A stretch of DNA of 64,000 bases from Mnemiopsis leidyi (lineage: Eukaryota; Ctenophora; Tentaculata; Lobata; Bolinopsidae): assembly GCA_000226015.1 (NCBI GenBank), contig JH154988.1, forward strand, positions 316,367 to 380,366, in the 5' to 3' direction. Positions 36,313 to 48,900 of the stretch are shown here, piece by piece (position 1 is the stretch's first letter; every line of letters begins with the position of its first letter). Made by a program: the position numbers and the translations under genes. Below the pieces are notes generated by a model that did no database searches, had not been told where the DNA came from, and was given only the letters and a program-made list of their open reading frames with translations.

Positions 36313-39300
36313 ATGTTGTTGCTGCTCACTCTTTTTCTGCTAGTCAGTCTATCTGCAGGTATATTACATGTCTTTTTTCGTGTTCTAGAATTGTTAAATA
36401 TTTTTGAATATTGTAGGTATATACGACCTATTGAGTATGTTCTTACATATTTGATTTCTAAGCTAAGTACAGTAATACACCATCGCAATTTTCACACTTT
36501 TGACGGCCGTTCTAATTTAGTTATCTAATATGATTACACACTTTTGACCAACTAACTAATCCAACTTCTTATTTAAAAGTCTAAAAGAACTTTTGAATTT
36601 ATTGCTTCTATTCTGCGGTCGGCCGCTTTCTTTCTTTCACTCCCTTTTAACGGTTTTTGACTCAATAAACCACCTAAAGGCCGAAATCTATCGCTTTGCC
36701 GGATTGTAGATTAATTAATGAATTTTTTAAAAACCATTTTCCCTACCAAAGTGGCTGCAACCCCGCTAAGTTTCAGGACAGGACCCTTGTGCGGGGGTAC
36801 CTAGACCGACTATACTGGTGACAAGGCCCGAGGGACAGGACCACTTCGCTGTGGAGCTGGGAGACGAGTCAGGAGTTGAGCGTGTCATAGAACAGTGGAG
36901 TGTATTTGTATGTTTATCTTGCACTTTCTGTTTTCAGCTAGTCTGATGCCAGGCACGTCTATACTGTCTACAGTAGCTTAAGTTCCTGAAAATCAAATTC
37001 AACATCAAATCTAAGTGTTTTCATACTCTACTCGACAGCCTTAACTTGATAGTTGATATCACAATCAAGCACGATGAGTCAAATAATGAGAAGTATAGCT
37101 GTTTGAAAGGGCCTTTAGTCGCAGTCGCACTCGACACTCTCACTAGTTCTCTACGATATAATCAGACTCTAGGATATAATCAGGCTTGTAGTCAGTATTT
37201 CTCCTCAGAACGAGGACGGACTGTCTTTAAGTGACTCGGTTTTAACCTACAACGATATCCTGGAGTACAGCCCGTCCGATTGTGCTAAGACCTCTTACAG
37301 GTAAGTACAAGTCTTGATAATGATAAACCTAGCGTTGATGAAGAAATCGTTGTGTGGTATAACTGGTCATGATGGAAAACCAGCAAGAATATCCTAGCTC
37401 AAACGATCAAAGTTATTTCACTCAAGCTGAAATGTTTACTCGCCAAAAATGTACCATTGGCCGTTTTTCTTCTCACCAAAAAACCACCCATTATATTGCT
37501 CCTAAGTCTCATGACCTCTTCAGTGTTAATATGAGAGCCCTGTGTTCCGATGACCAAGTACATGATATCGACCTGGGGACGATAACCATGGAGCCGATAC
37601 CAATTAACGAGATGACAACATTCTCGAAAAAAGACTACGACCAACTACGGGCCCAAGGAGTGTAAGTCGAATTAAAGTTCCGGGAAAGAGCAAGGGTATT
37701 TATTTTCAACCTTTCGGTTTTAATTTGCCATGTTTGCTCGTGAAATCTGCGTAAACAATCGGGTTACCGAATTTAACTAATTCGATATGTTGATCGAGTC
37801 ATTCCGTTGAGGCCTCACGATTAGCGATATTATTGCAAAAATTTAAACAGTCCTTCACGTAATCCACTTCAGGAACGAAGGAGACCGGGTAACTTTGACT
37901 TGCCAGACCCAGGAGGATGCAGACCGACTTTACGATTTCAAGCCACTGTACTCTTGGTTCAGAGTTAGTAAACCAAAAGAGTTACTCTGTAAATTGGGTT
38001 CAGTTTCACATCGGTGAAATTTATGTGAAGGCACCGGTGTAAAGTAAAAAGTAGTGCATTTTTCTTAAAGTTAAACATCGAATGCAACCTTTTTAAAAAT
38101 TTGCGAGGTTTTTACAATGCGTCAAAAATTGTGTCAATGATTTTGAGCAATTGTGTCAATTTTAGAATAAATTCCTCAAAAAACTCCAATTATTTTCAGT
38201 TGGCTCCTTTCGGTAAAGATCTTTACAAGAACCCAATTGCTGAGCCGAGTCATTCTTCTAATGTCTTCGTTATCGAAAATGCCTCTTGCAAAGATGGTGA
38301 TCATTACTTCTGCAAAATTCGAAGATGTGACTATCACACGTAAGTTTTCTGAGAAAAACTTACACCTGTGAAAACTAACACTTGTCCACCTAAAACGTTT
38401 TTTGCAAATGATGCCATGTTTACTCCTCATGGCTAAAATTAACTTAACTTGGCTCAATCCTTAATGCTCGCAAGTAATTAGAGGGCGAAAAACAGAGAGA
38501 AGGGAAGAGAGCCCCACAATTACAAAGGAATTAGATTACCATACTGATCCTGACTAAGACTTATGTTTTATTGAAGCAATTCTAAGTACAATCCCGGTTT
38601 CAGACTAGATACGAAGGCGTGTAACAACAATGATCTGTCAGTGAAGCTCAACAACCCGCCCCCCGTAACAACCAGCAAATGTAGAGTTTTCGGAGATCCT
38701 CACGTTATAACTTTTGACGGTCAGTCGAAGTTTATGGTGGCCAATCATTAAGCCTTAAAGAAGAGATTCAAATAGAAATTTCACGTTGTTATGATATAAG
38801 TATATGTATTTTAATTTTATTCACAGGAGCAAATTTCAATGATATAAGTATGAGTATTGTATTCACAGGAGCAAATTTCAACTACAGAGGACAGTGCTGG
38901 TACGTACTGGCGATGGACAAGATAAACTACAAGTGGTTTGTGTACGGCTGGTTTTCCCCTTGTGGAGATAGATCTCACTGTCTGGAGACAGTCTCTCTGG
39001 TTGCCAGGACAACCGAGAACCCTGGTAAGGCTGAAGTTTCTGGACCGTTTCCTTATTCTTGACAGCCTCTTGGCAGTTTCTTTACAGTTTCATGACAAGA
39101 ACTACAACTTGTTTTAAAGATCTCGAAGAAAGAAATGAAGAGAGAAATTGAAACTTAGCAGTTGTCAGTTAATATTCGCAGGAGGAACGCAAATTCAGCT
39201 GTTAAGAGGTTACGGCGCGAGTCTTCAAGGGACCAAAACTTTTATTAGGAGGGACAAAATCTTAAAATTCAAAGGTAAGCTTTAACTATAAATATTAAAA

Positions 39301-42286
39301 TTTTGTTGAATGGTTTACCAAACTTTTGAAGACTGAATTTTTCAAGATCTAGTAATGGCTTGCTTTTGAATTTGATTCGTAATGATCTAAGTGATTTCAC
39401 AAATTGACACTTGTATCCAGGCTTTATAAGCAAATGTAAATCATCGAGCGGGATCGTGAGACACTAAGACTAATCACGTGACCGTATAGGTGCGGAGCTG
39501 CTGTTCAAAGGTTCCTACATGCTACTGGAGGTTCCTGAATTTGGACTGAAGATCAAGTGGGACGGGCTAATTGCCGCTACCATCTACGTGGATAAGAATA
39601 CACCAACCATGGGCATATGTGGCGATAATGACGGTGAGAACTGAGATTTTCGCTGAAAATGGAAATTTTTATCATAGGAACTTATAAATATGGTGTAAAG
39701 TTGCATGAAGTTGCTTAACTTTGAAAAGCTAGCTGAGATGAGGTCAACAAGCCGTCAAGCCAAGTAAGATTTTTACGTCATCACTTCCAATTTTTTAGGT
39801 GACGCCTCCAACGATCTAAATTCCTTTTACGACGGCAAAGATAGAACTTCGGACTCATTTGTTGACGCCTGGTCTTTGGGACAAGGTATTACTAAAATTG
39901 GTTTATTTTTGCGTTAAGAAAAATTCCTTATTAATAGTATCATGGTATTAATAGTATCATGGTATTTACTGCGTCAAAGAATGGCGAATTATTCCAAGAA
40001 ATTAATATGAAATCGAATAAATGTTCCTTTTGTAAGATCGCTTAACTGTAATTATAGCTATCCCTACAGGCCCAGTAAACCAGTTTAGCCTCAACTTTAA
40101 GATTAAAGCATATACACAAACACACATGTCCACATGAGTACAGACTTATAGAAGTAGAGAATTTTAAAATGTACAAAAACATGTATAAATGCCAACTAGA
40201 CACTAGAACACAAAAATAAAAGCAAAGAGCACTACACATCCTCGTGATTTTTTCAATCTTTCCTTTCTAAGTGCTATGGCTAAAAACTTAAGTTTAAAAA
40301 GTCACATTTCTCACTATACACCTAGACTGTACGGTAGATGAGGAATCCTGACTTTTTTCGTCCAAAAGATTTGCCTTCGCCGTTTTATGCATTTTCAGAA
40401 CAGTAATAACGTGGAAATTTTCCTAACAAAATTATCGCTGATCACTGGACATAATTTGCCATACTTATGAATTAAAACTTAAATTGATCTCATACTGATC
40501 ATCATATGACCGAAATCACAGTTCTAACATTTATGTAAGTGAATGTCTCAGACTAAAGCTTTGCAAGAAAATTTTTGCTCAGATCAGGCTTTTGTTTAAT
40601 TTGCAAAAAGAATTTACCCTGCCTCCCATAAACCAACCCCGCCCCCAGGTGGCCTGCAATTTTGTGTACAAAGTTGTAAGGACTACAATCCTAATACAGC
40701 CATCCTTATGAGCCACAACGAACCTTCTGAAATTGTTGCGCCATCCACAACATTGGGTATAGATCTGTTGATGTCAGCTTGCCAAAATGATGTAGATCAA
40801 GATGGATTGCTTTAATGCATGCTGAAAAGGGCACTTCAAAATGATTTTCTACGGAATCGTACAAAAAAACAAGTCATTTTATATCAACGTGATCGCATCC
40901 GTGACTCTGTTTCAATGTGCATTCCATTTTATAATAAGTACCATGGACAAGGGAAAATCCTAATCGTAAATCTAGGATGTCTAACACGTATCTTGTAGTT
41001 GAATCAAAGTGTTACTGTGAACAGAGTGAACAGGAAGATTGCTGTCGTAATGACTATAAATAGATGTGCACTCTGCATTGTGATAGCTCACTTTCATCTG
41101 TGTCGCAGCACTTCGCGTGATTTTCCGGGTAAAAAAATTGAAAGTGCAGACAGTGCAATAAAAATTTGACTGAAAAAGTTTATGTTGATCACCCTTTTTT
41201 AAAGAACTGGTAGATTTTATCCTAACAGCGTATCGCCGTATCGCCATCTAATCAATATTCCTGGGAAATCTAAATTTTTAGTTTTCAAATAATTTACATT
41301 ATTTAGCAGCTGACAGAGAGAGTTTTTGTAATTGTGCACCTCACCAATGGAATTCTAACAAGTTCAAACCCTCCCTTTAGCCGGCTGTCTCTTGAGCGGG
41401 GATATTCCAGAAATAGTGGAGGAAGAGTTGACTCTAAGTCTGCTGTTTGCTCGCAGAGCTAATCCTAACTACTTCCCTATTGAAATCCAGAAGTAAGCAC
41501 TTTAAGTTTAACTTACAACTTTGCTTCATTGATTAAAACCAGCTGCAAAACCTCTGGCAATTTTAGAACTATTCTGGTTAACGGTCCCAATTGACAAATC
41601 CTGAAGTTTTATTTTTACATCTTTGTAACATCTCTGTAACTTTAAGGATACACAAGAAAATCGTTCAAAATGCTTGGACTGATTTTGTTCAACTAAAAGA
41701 TAAGCCTATCCTAACCACAGAGAAGTTTGTAGGAAGCAAGTGTACGGATTTGACGGGAGAGACTCTCCACTAAAACTTCTAGCCGACCAGCTTAGTCCGG
41801 AACTGGTGGAGTACTACCTCGACACGTGTGTACATGACACCAGATATATTGACTATGGGTGGTTCGATAAGAGATTCTCCTTTGCAGGTTTGTTGATGTC
41901 ATGGATAAAGTTGTAAGTTTCTAGCTAATTACTTAGACTTAGACTCATCACTCACGGTTTTAAAGCCAGATTTTCACAGCTTTTTAGCAGATTTCAGCTT
42001 AAGTGATAGAGGTTAAATATATCAAATTCGAAATTAGCTTTAAACTTATTCAGGGACCTTATCTACAGTAAGTTATACTATGAATCTGATTACGCAAAAA
42101 AACATGAAAATCCAAACAGGTTGCGGAGCAATGCACATGCTTGCGGAGGAAGCAGAAGAAGCAGGTGTCTGTATACAAAACTGGGAAAGAGGCGCCCTAT
42201 GTCCTACACCTAGGTTAATTAGAGAAGAAGCTATCAGGATCGGCTGTATTTGGACGGAGGAGGATTTCAAGATAGTCAGCTGGTGA
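36313..42286 (+). CDS. secreted protein with Ig-like and von Willebrand D domains, 617 aa
   Basis: Fifteen exons join in phase: 36313-36358, 36777-36907, 37209-37300, 37524-37661, 37873-37963, 38200-38339, 38604-38719, 38869-39024, 39182-39274, 39490-39633, 39799-39885, 40649-40756, 41381-41492, 41721-41887 and 42054-42286 (1854 nt). Residues 1-16 are a signal peptide (MLLLLTLFLLVSLSAG). An Ig-like fold spans about 136-210, with Cys146, Trp164 and DGDHYFC ending at Cys204. A vWD domain spans about 238-411: CRVFGDPHVITFDG, YRGQCWYVLA, a Gly-Ile-Cys-Gly core (GICGDNDG) and the closing W-x-LG. Residues 412-617 are a cysteine-containing tail of unknown fold. vWD domains build extracellular, often disulfide-linked assemblies in mucins and matrix proteins. 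No membrane span follows, so it should be secreted. The weakest junctions are the GTTAGT donor after 37963 and the GTATAG donor after 40756. Confidence 0.82.
38791..38880 (+). repeat. tandem duplication of a 3' splice site and exon start
   Basis: ATGATATAAGTAT, then TATTCACAG|GAGCAAATTTCA, occurs twice (38791-38838 and 38839-38880). Both copies carry the intron end, the acceptor and the first bases of the vWD exon. Acceptors fall at 38826 and 38868, 42 bases apart, and both keep the frame open. Confidence 0.9.
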
Positions 42287-42495
42287 TTACGTGGACTGAG
42301 GTTCATTTATAGCTCACTTGGAATTGGAAACGGTCGAAGTGTAAAGTTGAGGCAGGATATGACCCATAGCAAACAGAAACTTAACTTTCAGCTTTATGGG
42401 TTATTTGAAATATTGAAATATTCTATTATTCTGGTTACAACATAACCAATCGTTAAACATGTGATATGTAAACGAGAGCAATTGCCCAGAATTGC

Positions 42496-42501
42496 AATAA
42501 A
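42496..42501 (+). terminator. AATAAA polyadenylation signal of the vWD gene
   Basis: A canonical hexamer lies 210 bases after the stop at 42286, between this gene and the convergent gene ending at 42902. Confidence 0.45.
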
Positions 42502-42901
42502 TGGCAGTGAAATTTTATTATTTTCTAACTATTATGATGTTATTTCGAATTTATTTACACAAAATGTTGGGAACTCAAATAGTGTGTATATTTAATTGTG
42601 TCTTTCATTCTGATTCATCTCCCGTGTCTGATCCCTCAACTGTTATATTGGCATAGTCCGCATTTAATCTCAATCTTAACGTCTTAAATAAGTAATAACA
42701 GTATTATGATCATCGATAAGTATAGAGCAAATTTCTTAGTTAACAACTTAACAGTAAACAATCTCATTAATATTGGTCAATAACTTAACAAAATAATGAT
42801 CTTTAAACAAAAACTGCAGATAAAATACTAAAAACTACCGACATAACAACAACTAAACGAACTGTGACACAAATTAAACTAAAAAGCTGAAGTATCCCAA
42901 G

Positions 42902-45900
42902 CTACAACAAAGAATCCCCCTCCTCTCCCACCTCCGCAACATCCCCAGTCTTATCTGACCCTCCCTCTATGTCCACCTGCAGGGACTCGCTCTCCTTTAT
43001 CTGATCTAGCTTCTTCTTTACCTGCAAGGGAGGGACGGTGTTCTGGAATCTGAAGAGGAAGTTGTAGCCCCTGCTCTTCAGACAGAAGTGGAGTCGGACC
43101 AGGAGCAGGGCTAGGAGGACCAGGGCAGCCGCTACTCCCAGACCGAGATAGAGGGCCCACATTTTACCGCTAACGTCCCTCCACAGACTGAAGAATATTA
43201 TCGCTGAAAAGAAAAACAGTCAAGATTTAAAGATAATACAAGAGTACTGCCCATAAGAAGCAAGAACTGTATAAATACCAGACTGTATAAAGTGCATTTT
43301 TTTCAAAAATAAAATAAAATCTTTTCATTCATCTAATGCATGGTACATCTGAATTCTGATCCATCATCCAGATAAAATAAATCCAACGCAAAAACACCCC
43401 TCAGAAATTAAATGGATACATAAAATTCAACAAAATAAAAAAGATAAATAGAATTTGATAAACAAATACTAAATAGTTTGCAGCTCTACAAGTACAAATA
43501 GTTCGCAGACGAAGGTTTACCTGCGACTATGACAGTGATAATAAAGAGTGCAGTGATGTTTAGTAACATGTAGTCCGTGCTCTTTACTCGCTCCCCCTTC
43601 CATTGGCACTGCTTCACGAACTCCTGTACAAATATCTTTTGTAACTATATTTCTGAATCCAATTTTACTGATAACCAAGAGGATATCATAGGCGTGGCAC
43701 CTCAGGGATTCCACAAAGTTGAGGTGGCCCTTGGCACAGAATTCTAACCGCACTCGAGCAACAAAAAATAAGAAAATATTCTGACCAGTTAATTTCTTTA
43801 CTAGAGTGTTACCATTTTATCTGTAAGAAAACTTGTACTGCATGTCTCCTGGGTGAAATGAGGCATTGATATGTTGCTTGTCCTTGGTTCTTCCGCTAAA
43901 CTGGAAACAAATAGCTCGTCAGAATTTTATAGAAGCAAAAGAATAGTGAAGTAGCGAGCCGGATTGAATAAGTCACAGCCGCCAGACTTGTAAAGTTACT
44001 GTTCAACTTAGTTCAGTACGAATCTATGATGAAAATTGATGATGAAAACTGAAAAATCATACAGCAAAGATCAAACAAGAATTACTTCATCTAATTTGAA
44101 GCTGCAAAATGTTTAAATGATGGTTTATAAGTTGAAAGTCTAGTAATCATATCAGATTAGTCTAGTAATCATATCAGATATAAAGTCTGGTAATAATATC
44201 AGAAATTATGAATCCTACTAGAAGGTCAACATGAGTCATTTTCAGATTTTCTGTTAACTGTAGATAGCAATGTTATAAATAAACATCATGTTCAAAAGAT
44301 GCTAAACTAGAAAAGACGGAATAAAGACACGCATTATCCATGACGATAATGCCCAGTGAGTTTAACTAAGTAATTAACCCTACCCTTTTCGACAGGAAGT
44401 CGGCTCATCGCTGAGCAATCATGATAAATATCCCGGAATCAAAATAAAATCGTCATGAAGGTATTGGTTTGGCATGGTTTATCAATATCATTTCGGACTA
44501 ACCGTGCAATACAACAAACTGAGCTAATTATAAAACAAACTTTGGAATAAGACAAAAGGTTATAGAATGTTCTATAAAAATGGTATCAGCTTACCCATAG
44601 GGATCATCGAAAAGTTTGGTGACGGAGCCAGCGGAGGAGAGGTTTCTGAGGACGGGTCTGATGGAGACAGCGTTCCCGTCTGAGTGGAGGAGAGCTACCG
44701 GCTGTCTTTGTTGATCTACTAGTACTGACATTCTTCTCTGTAGAGGCTCTGTGGGGGTTTGAGGGTTTACTTGTTGTACTGTTTAGTATAGAGGGATAGT
44801 TTTACAATTCATTGATTTTAATTTATTGTGGAATATCTTGGCTGGGCTAGTTGCAAATTTAGAACTACATTAAAACTGTAATTTAGTTATTGATTATATT
44901 ACATAATGAATTCGAAATAAATTTGACCATTAAAAACATGATGACGTGTAAAAACTAAAATTTACATACTGGGAGGCGCTGGTCTGCTTCCCTGAGAGTC
45001 CAACAGCAGAAAGGAAGAGTTGGTCCTCATCGTCATACTTCCAGTAGAACTGTTGCTTAGCAACCGTTTTGTCTCCTTCATCCGCTCTGATGTTAGACTT
45101 AGTCTTCGGGAGAAGACTCTTCGCTCAACACTTGTTTGTCCTAAATATATTTAATTTGCTATACTGCAGCATTATTTCCTCTTTAATCAAGTTATTAAGA
45201 CATTATCGGTCATCAGAATTCTTGTATTCCTAAGTTGAATTTGCTATTATTTGTAATTAGAGTCGAGTATACTGGCAAAAGTATTGGCAAAGATTACGCT
45301 AAGTAGTGGACAAATACAATCAAATGTGCCAGGCGGAAAGAAATACTCAAGGCAGCTGGCAGATATTTTAGTATCAATAAATGGCAATAACTGGAGCGAG
45401 GAAATTAAGAATTCAGGTCAAATTCATGGAGACAGAAATTAGCCATAGTTTAAAGCACCGAGGTTGAGAATTTAATGTCCGATAAAAGGAACTCAATGAC
45501 ATTAAATTACGCTTTTTTTGTCGGAAAAAATTAATTACATAACGCTTTCATACGTTCAACAGATTCATAGTTTTCCGTTTAAACTCATAGTTATATTCGA
45601 AAAATCAAATGGACATAAGCTAAAAGATATTTTATTATTTTTCATGTAAGCAGATTTAAAAGAAGAAATAAATTCGTAGCAAAAAAAAGTAGAAATTGAT
45701 TTTCACTGTAAAGTGTTATTAACATTGAAAATGCAAAATGTTTTTTATCATCAATCACTCATTACCACCGACAGCTGAAAATGATAAGCAAAGAATGCAA
45801 CAAAGCGCCTTCATTACTTATTAGATTGACAAATAAGGATGTGTGCCCAAGTAATTTACACTAATCCAGCAATGAGCAGTAATATGAGATGCAGACAGTT

Positions 45901-48900
45901 GACGGATCAGGAAAAGGCAGCTATTATCAGTGCAGGTACTGCAGGTGTGCCATTCTGCTTAACAAAAAACTTACAAAATCGCTTTCCGTAGAATCAAAAA
46001 TATATTCTATTTCTAGGCATTGCAAGATGAAGGTCTAAAGGCGAGATATCCTGAAGCAATGAGAACTCCTTCAAATGCTTTACATGTCATTTAACACATT
46101 TTTAAGTATTGCCGCAACTTCACAATTTCCCTTCAAGATCAAATGTAATATCATTTTTCAGAGAGAAACAACTTGGGGCTAAAGAAGAGGTATCGAGGAT
46201 TTGTTTTGAAATTGATTTTATATGTAAAAAGAACTAAATTTTGAAACACCTCTCCACTGATGATTAATAAATCAGAACAAAGGAGAATGGTTGTTTTGAA
46301 TCTGAGTAGAACAATATTCTCTGCACAATTTTTCTCAACCCTCAACTAAAATCTTTGCCGCGTGTACAACGATGACGATTACGTGAGCCTGTAAAGTACT
46401 TATAGCTCCGGTCAAAACGGTAATATGGAATTCCCAAAGTGCACAACAGAAATGACTGCGAATATTTTTGGACAGAATTTCATATAATGGAAGGTTTCAT
46501 TATATATCCAGTTTTCTTAATTTGTAGCTCAACAAGCCAAGTTTTAGGTATGCGCTTGTACGGTGTTTTCCTTACATCTGGCAGCTGCCACGCATGTCAA
46601 CAACAAATTATCAAGGAATCGACTCAAAAGTCGAGTATAGCTATTAGTTATCCTACTGCAGAAGGAATTAGTTATAGACATTGACAGCGTTCCACTCTTA
46701 TTGGAAACTGGATCGGGAAAAATGACTTGTTTTAACCAATTCATCAACTCAGGCAGACCCGCACACATATTTTCTTCTAATAAAATTCTAGAGAGTTACT
46801 AGTTAGAGACTACATCGTTCACAGACAAGCACAGGAGAGGACTAAACATAAAGAAAACACACATGGTACACACGAATAAATTGTAATTTTTTTAGGAAAA
46901 AGCTGTGAGCTAGCGAGCAACACTGTGGCATAGCATAACGAACCTACGATGACGGAGCAAAGTTACCCTGCTGCAGGATACTGAGCAGGTATAAGAGAGT
47001 AAATACTCCAGATGTATTAGAGAGAGTAAATACTCCAGATGGATTAGAGAGAGTAAATACTCCAGATGGATAATATCATATGTTTGTTGGAAAATTGCAA
47101 TCGAGCAGATATCAATTAGAAAATTAAACAACAATGTTCTGTTTAAAACCAAACTAGTTTGACAAAATGGCTTTAAATTATGTTGTGAGTATTGATTTGT
47201 CACTTAGTGATGCTGGTGCAAATACTGCACACATTATTGAAGTTGTGTAACAAAAATTGAAAACGTCGAAGCTATAAATTGGACAAAATCCAGTGTACAA
47301 TGGTCGAATTCTGTATCTGAGTAAAAAAAGTAAGGTTAATAAATATCAAATGTTCTTGATCAAAAGTCGCCAAAAATACTCTCTAATTTCTCGTTTCAGA
47401 AAAGCTTTCCGGTTGAGTTAAAGATGCAAAAAGTTGAATTTGAAACAAAGCCAACTTAATCGATAAGAAACGTAATTTCGATCATATAAGCATATACAGT
47501 CACTTTAAGCTTTAAAGGTAGCTAATGCTATTGAGGTAAGCAGTCGAAACAGCATGCTCTAGAATTCCTTTTTAGGTTATGCACCGATGATCACCAGTAT
47601 TTATTCCTTATAAAGTTTGGAGGATCGCGACACATTACAACATTCTGATAAAACAATTAAAAAAGTGCGTTTTTTAGAAAACTTTTCATCAAATATTTCG
47701 AACTGACACGTTCAATGAACGTGTCAGTTCGAAATATTTGATGAAAAGTTTTCTATGTTCACCTACTCAAATTATTTCTTAAGTAGTAGTTGTTTGAAGC
47801 ATTATTTTAATACTTTCTAACAACTGCTACTAAANNNNNNNNNNNNNNNNNNNNNNNNNNNNNNNNNNNNNNNNNNNNNNNNNNNNNNNNNNNNNNNNNN
47901 NNNNNNNNNNNNNNNNNNNNNNNNNNNNNNNNNNNNNNNNNNNNNNNNNNNNNNNNNNNNNNNNNNNNNNNNNNNNNNNNNNNNNNNNNNNNNNNNNNNN
48001 NNNNNNNNNNNNNNNNNNNNNNNNNNNNNNNNNNNNNNNNNNNNNNNNNNNNNNNNNNNNNNNNAACTGACACGTTCATATGTTCACCTACTCAAATTAT
48101 TTCTTAAGTAGTAGTTGTTGAAAGCATTATTTTAATACTTTCAACAACTGCTACTAAATAAATAATTTGAGTTAATGAATATGAACGTGTCAGTTCGAAA
48201 TATTTGATGAACAGTTTTCTAAAAAACGCATTTCCAAGTCTACAAAGCCACTAAAATCAACAAAGCCACTAAATTTGAAGAATGAGACTTAATAACTACT
48301 AGCTGCTCTCAGAAATTAAAAAAGTGCGTAATAGTAAGCATGCAAATTAGCAAACGAGATCGACAACAAATAAACTTAAACACATTTAAAGTACATCGGC
48401 ATTCTTCAACAATTATCATCTTTAAGATTAAATCTTCATACTGTTAAGTATTCAGATCAATAAAATATAAATGCCCGAAGTAAATGCCCGAAGTAAATGC
48501 CCGAAGTAAATGCCCGAAGTAAATACCCGAAGTAAATGCCCGAAGTAAATTCCCGAAGTAAAGTCTCATACAATATCCATTAACCAATAGAAACAGTGCG
48601 ACAAATATGTCAAAATGAACCATGATGAAGTCGACTAGGTCAAATGGTCGGATACTGTGTCAATTACCCACAAACTAAATAAGACAAAATTTAAATAAGA
48701 CAAAATTTAAATAAGACAAAATTTAAATAAGACAAAATTTAAATAAGACAAAATTTAAATTTTTCAGTCAATCAATAAATAGTAATGTAGAAATAATTTA
48801 ATTTATTCATATAACATAAGAGCATTTAAAGAAATAGAATTGTGCCTCCAATTACGATTGGATTTACTGATTTGGATCAGTTGGTCCGGTTTCCCGGCTA

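Noticed and set aside
40757-40815. Alternative end of the vWD protein at the TAA at 40813-40815
   Set aside because: Reading through the GTATAG donor reaches this stop, but splicing at 40756 joins three more phase-matched, cysteine-containing exons and gives a complete frame. It may still be a short isoform.
43517-43753. Extended minus-strand exon (LEFCAKGHLNFVESLRC...) in the two-pass membrane gene
   Set aside because: It looks protein-like and GC-richer, but its frame and phase do not join the preceding phase-0 exon (43900-43813) or the frame of the 43623-43521 exon. It could be an alternative exon.
47807-48079. 90-codon minus-strand frame
   Set aside because: It is almost entirely the run of N in the assembly gap.
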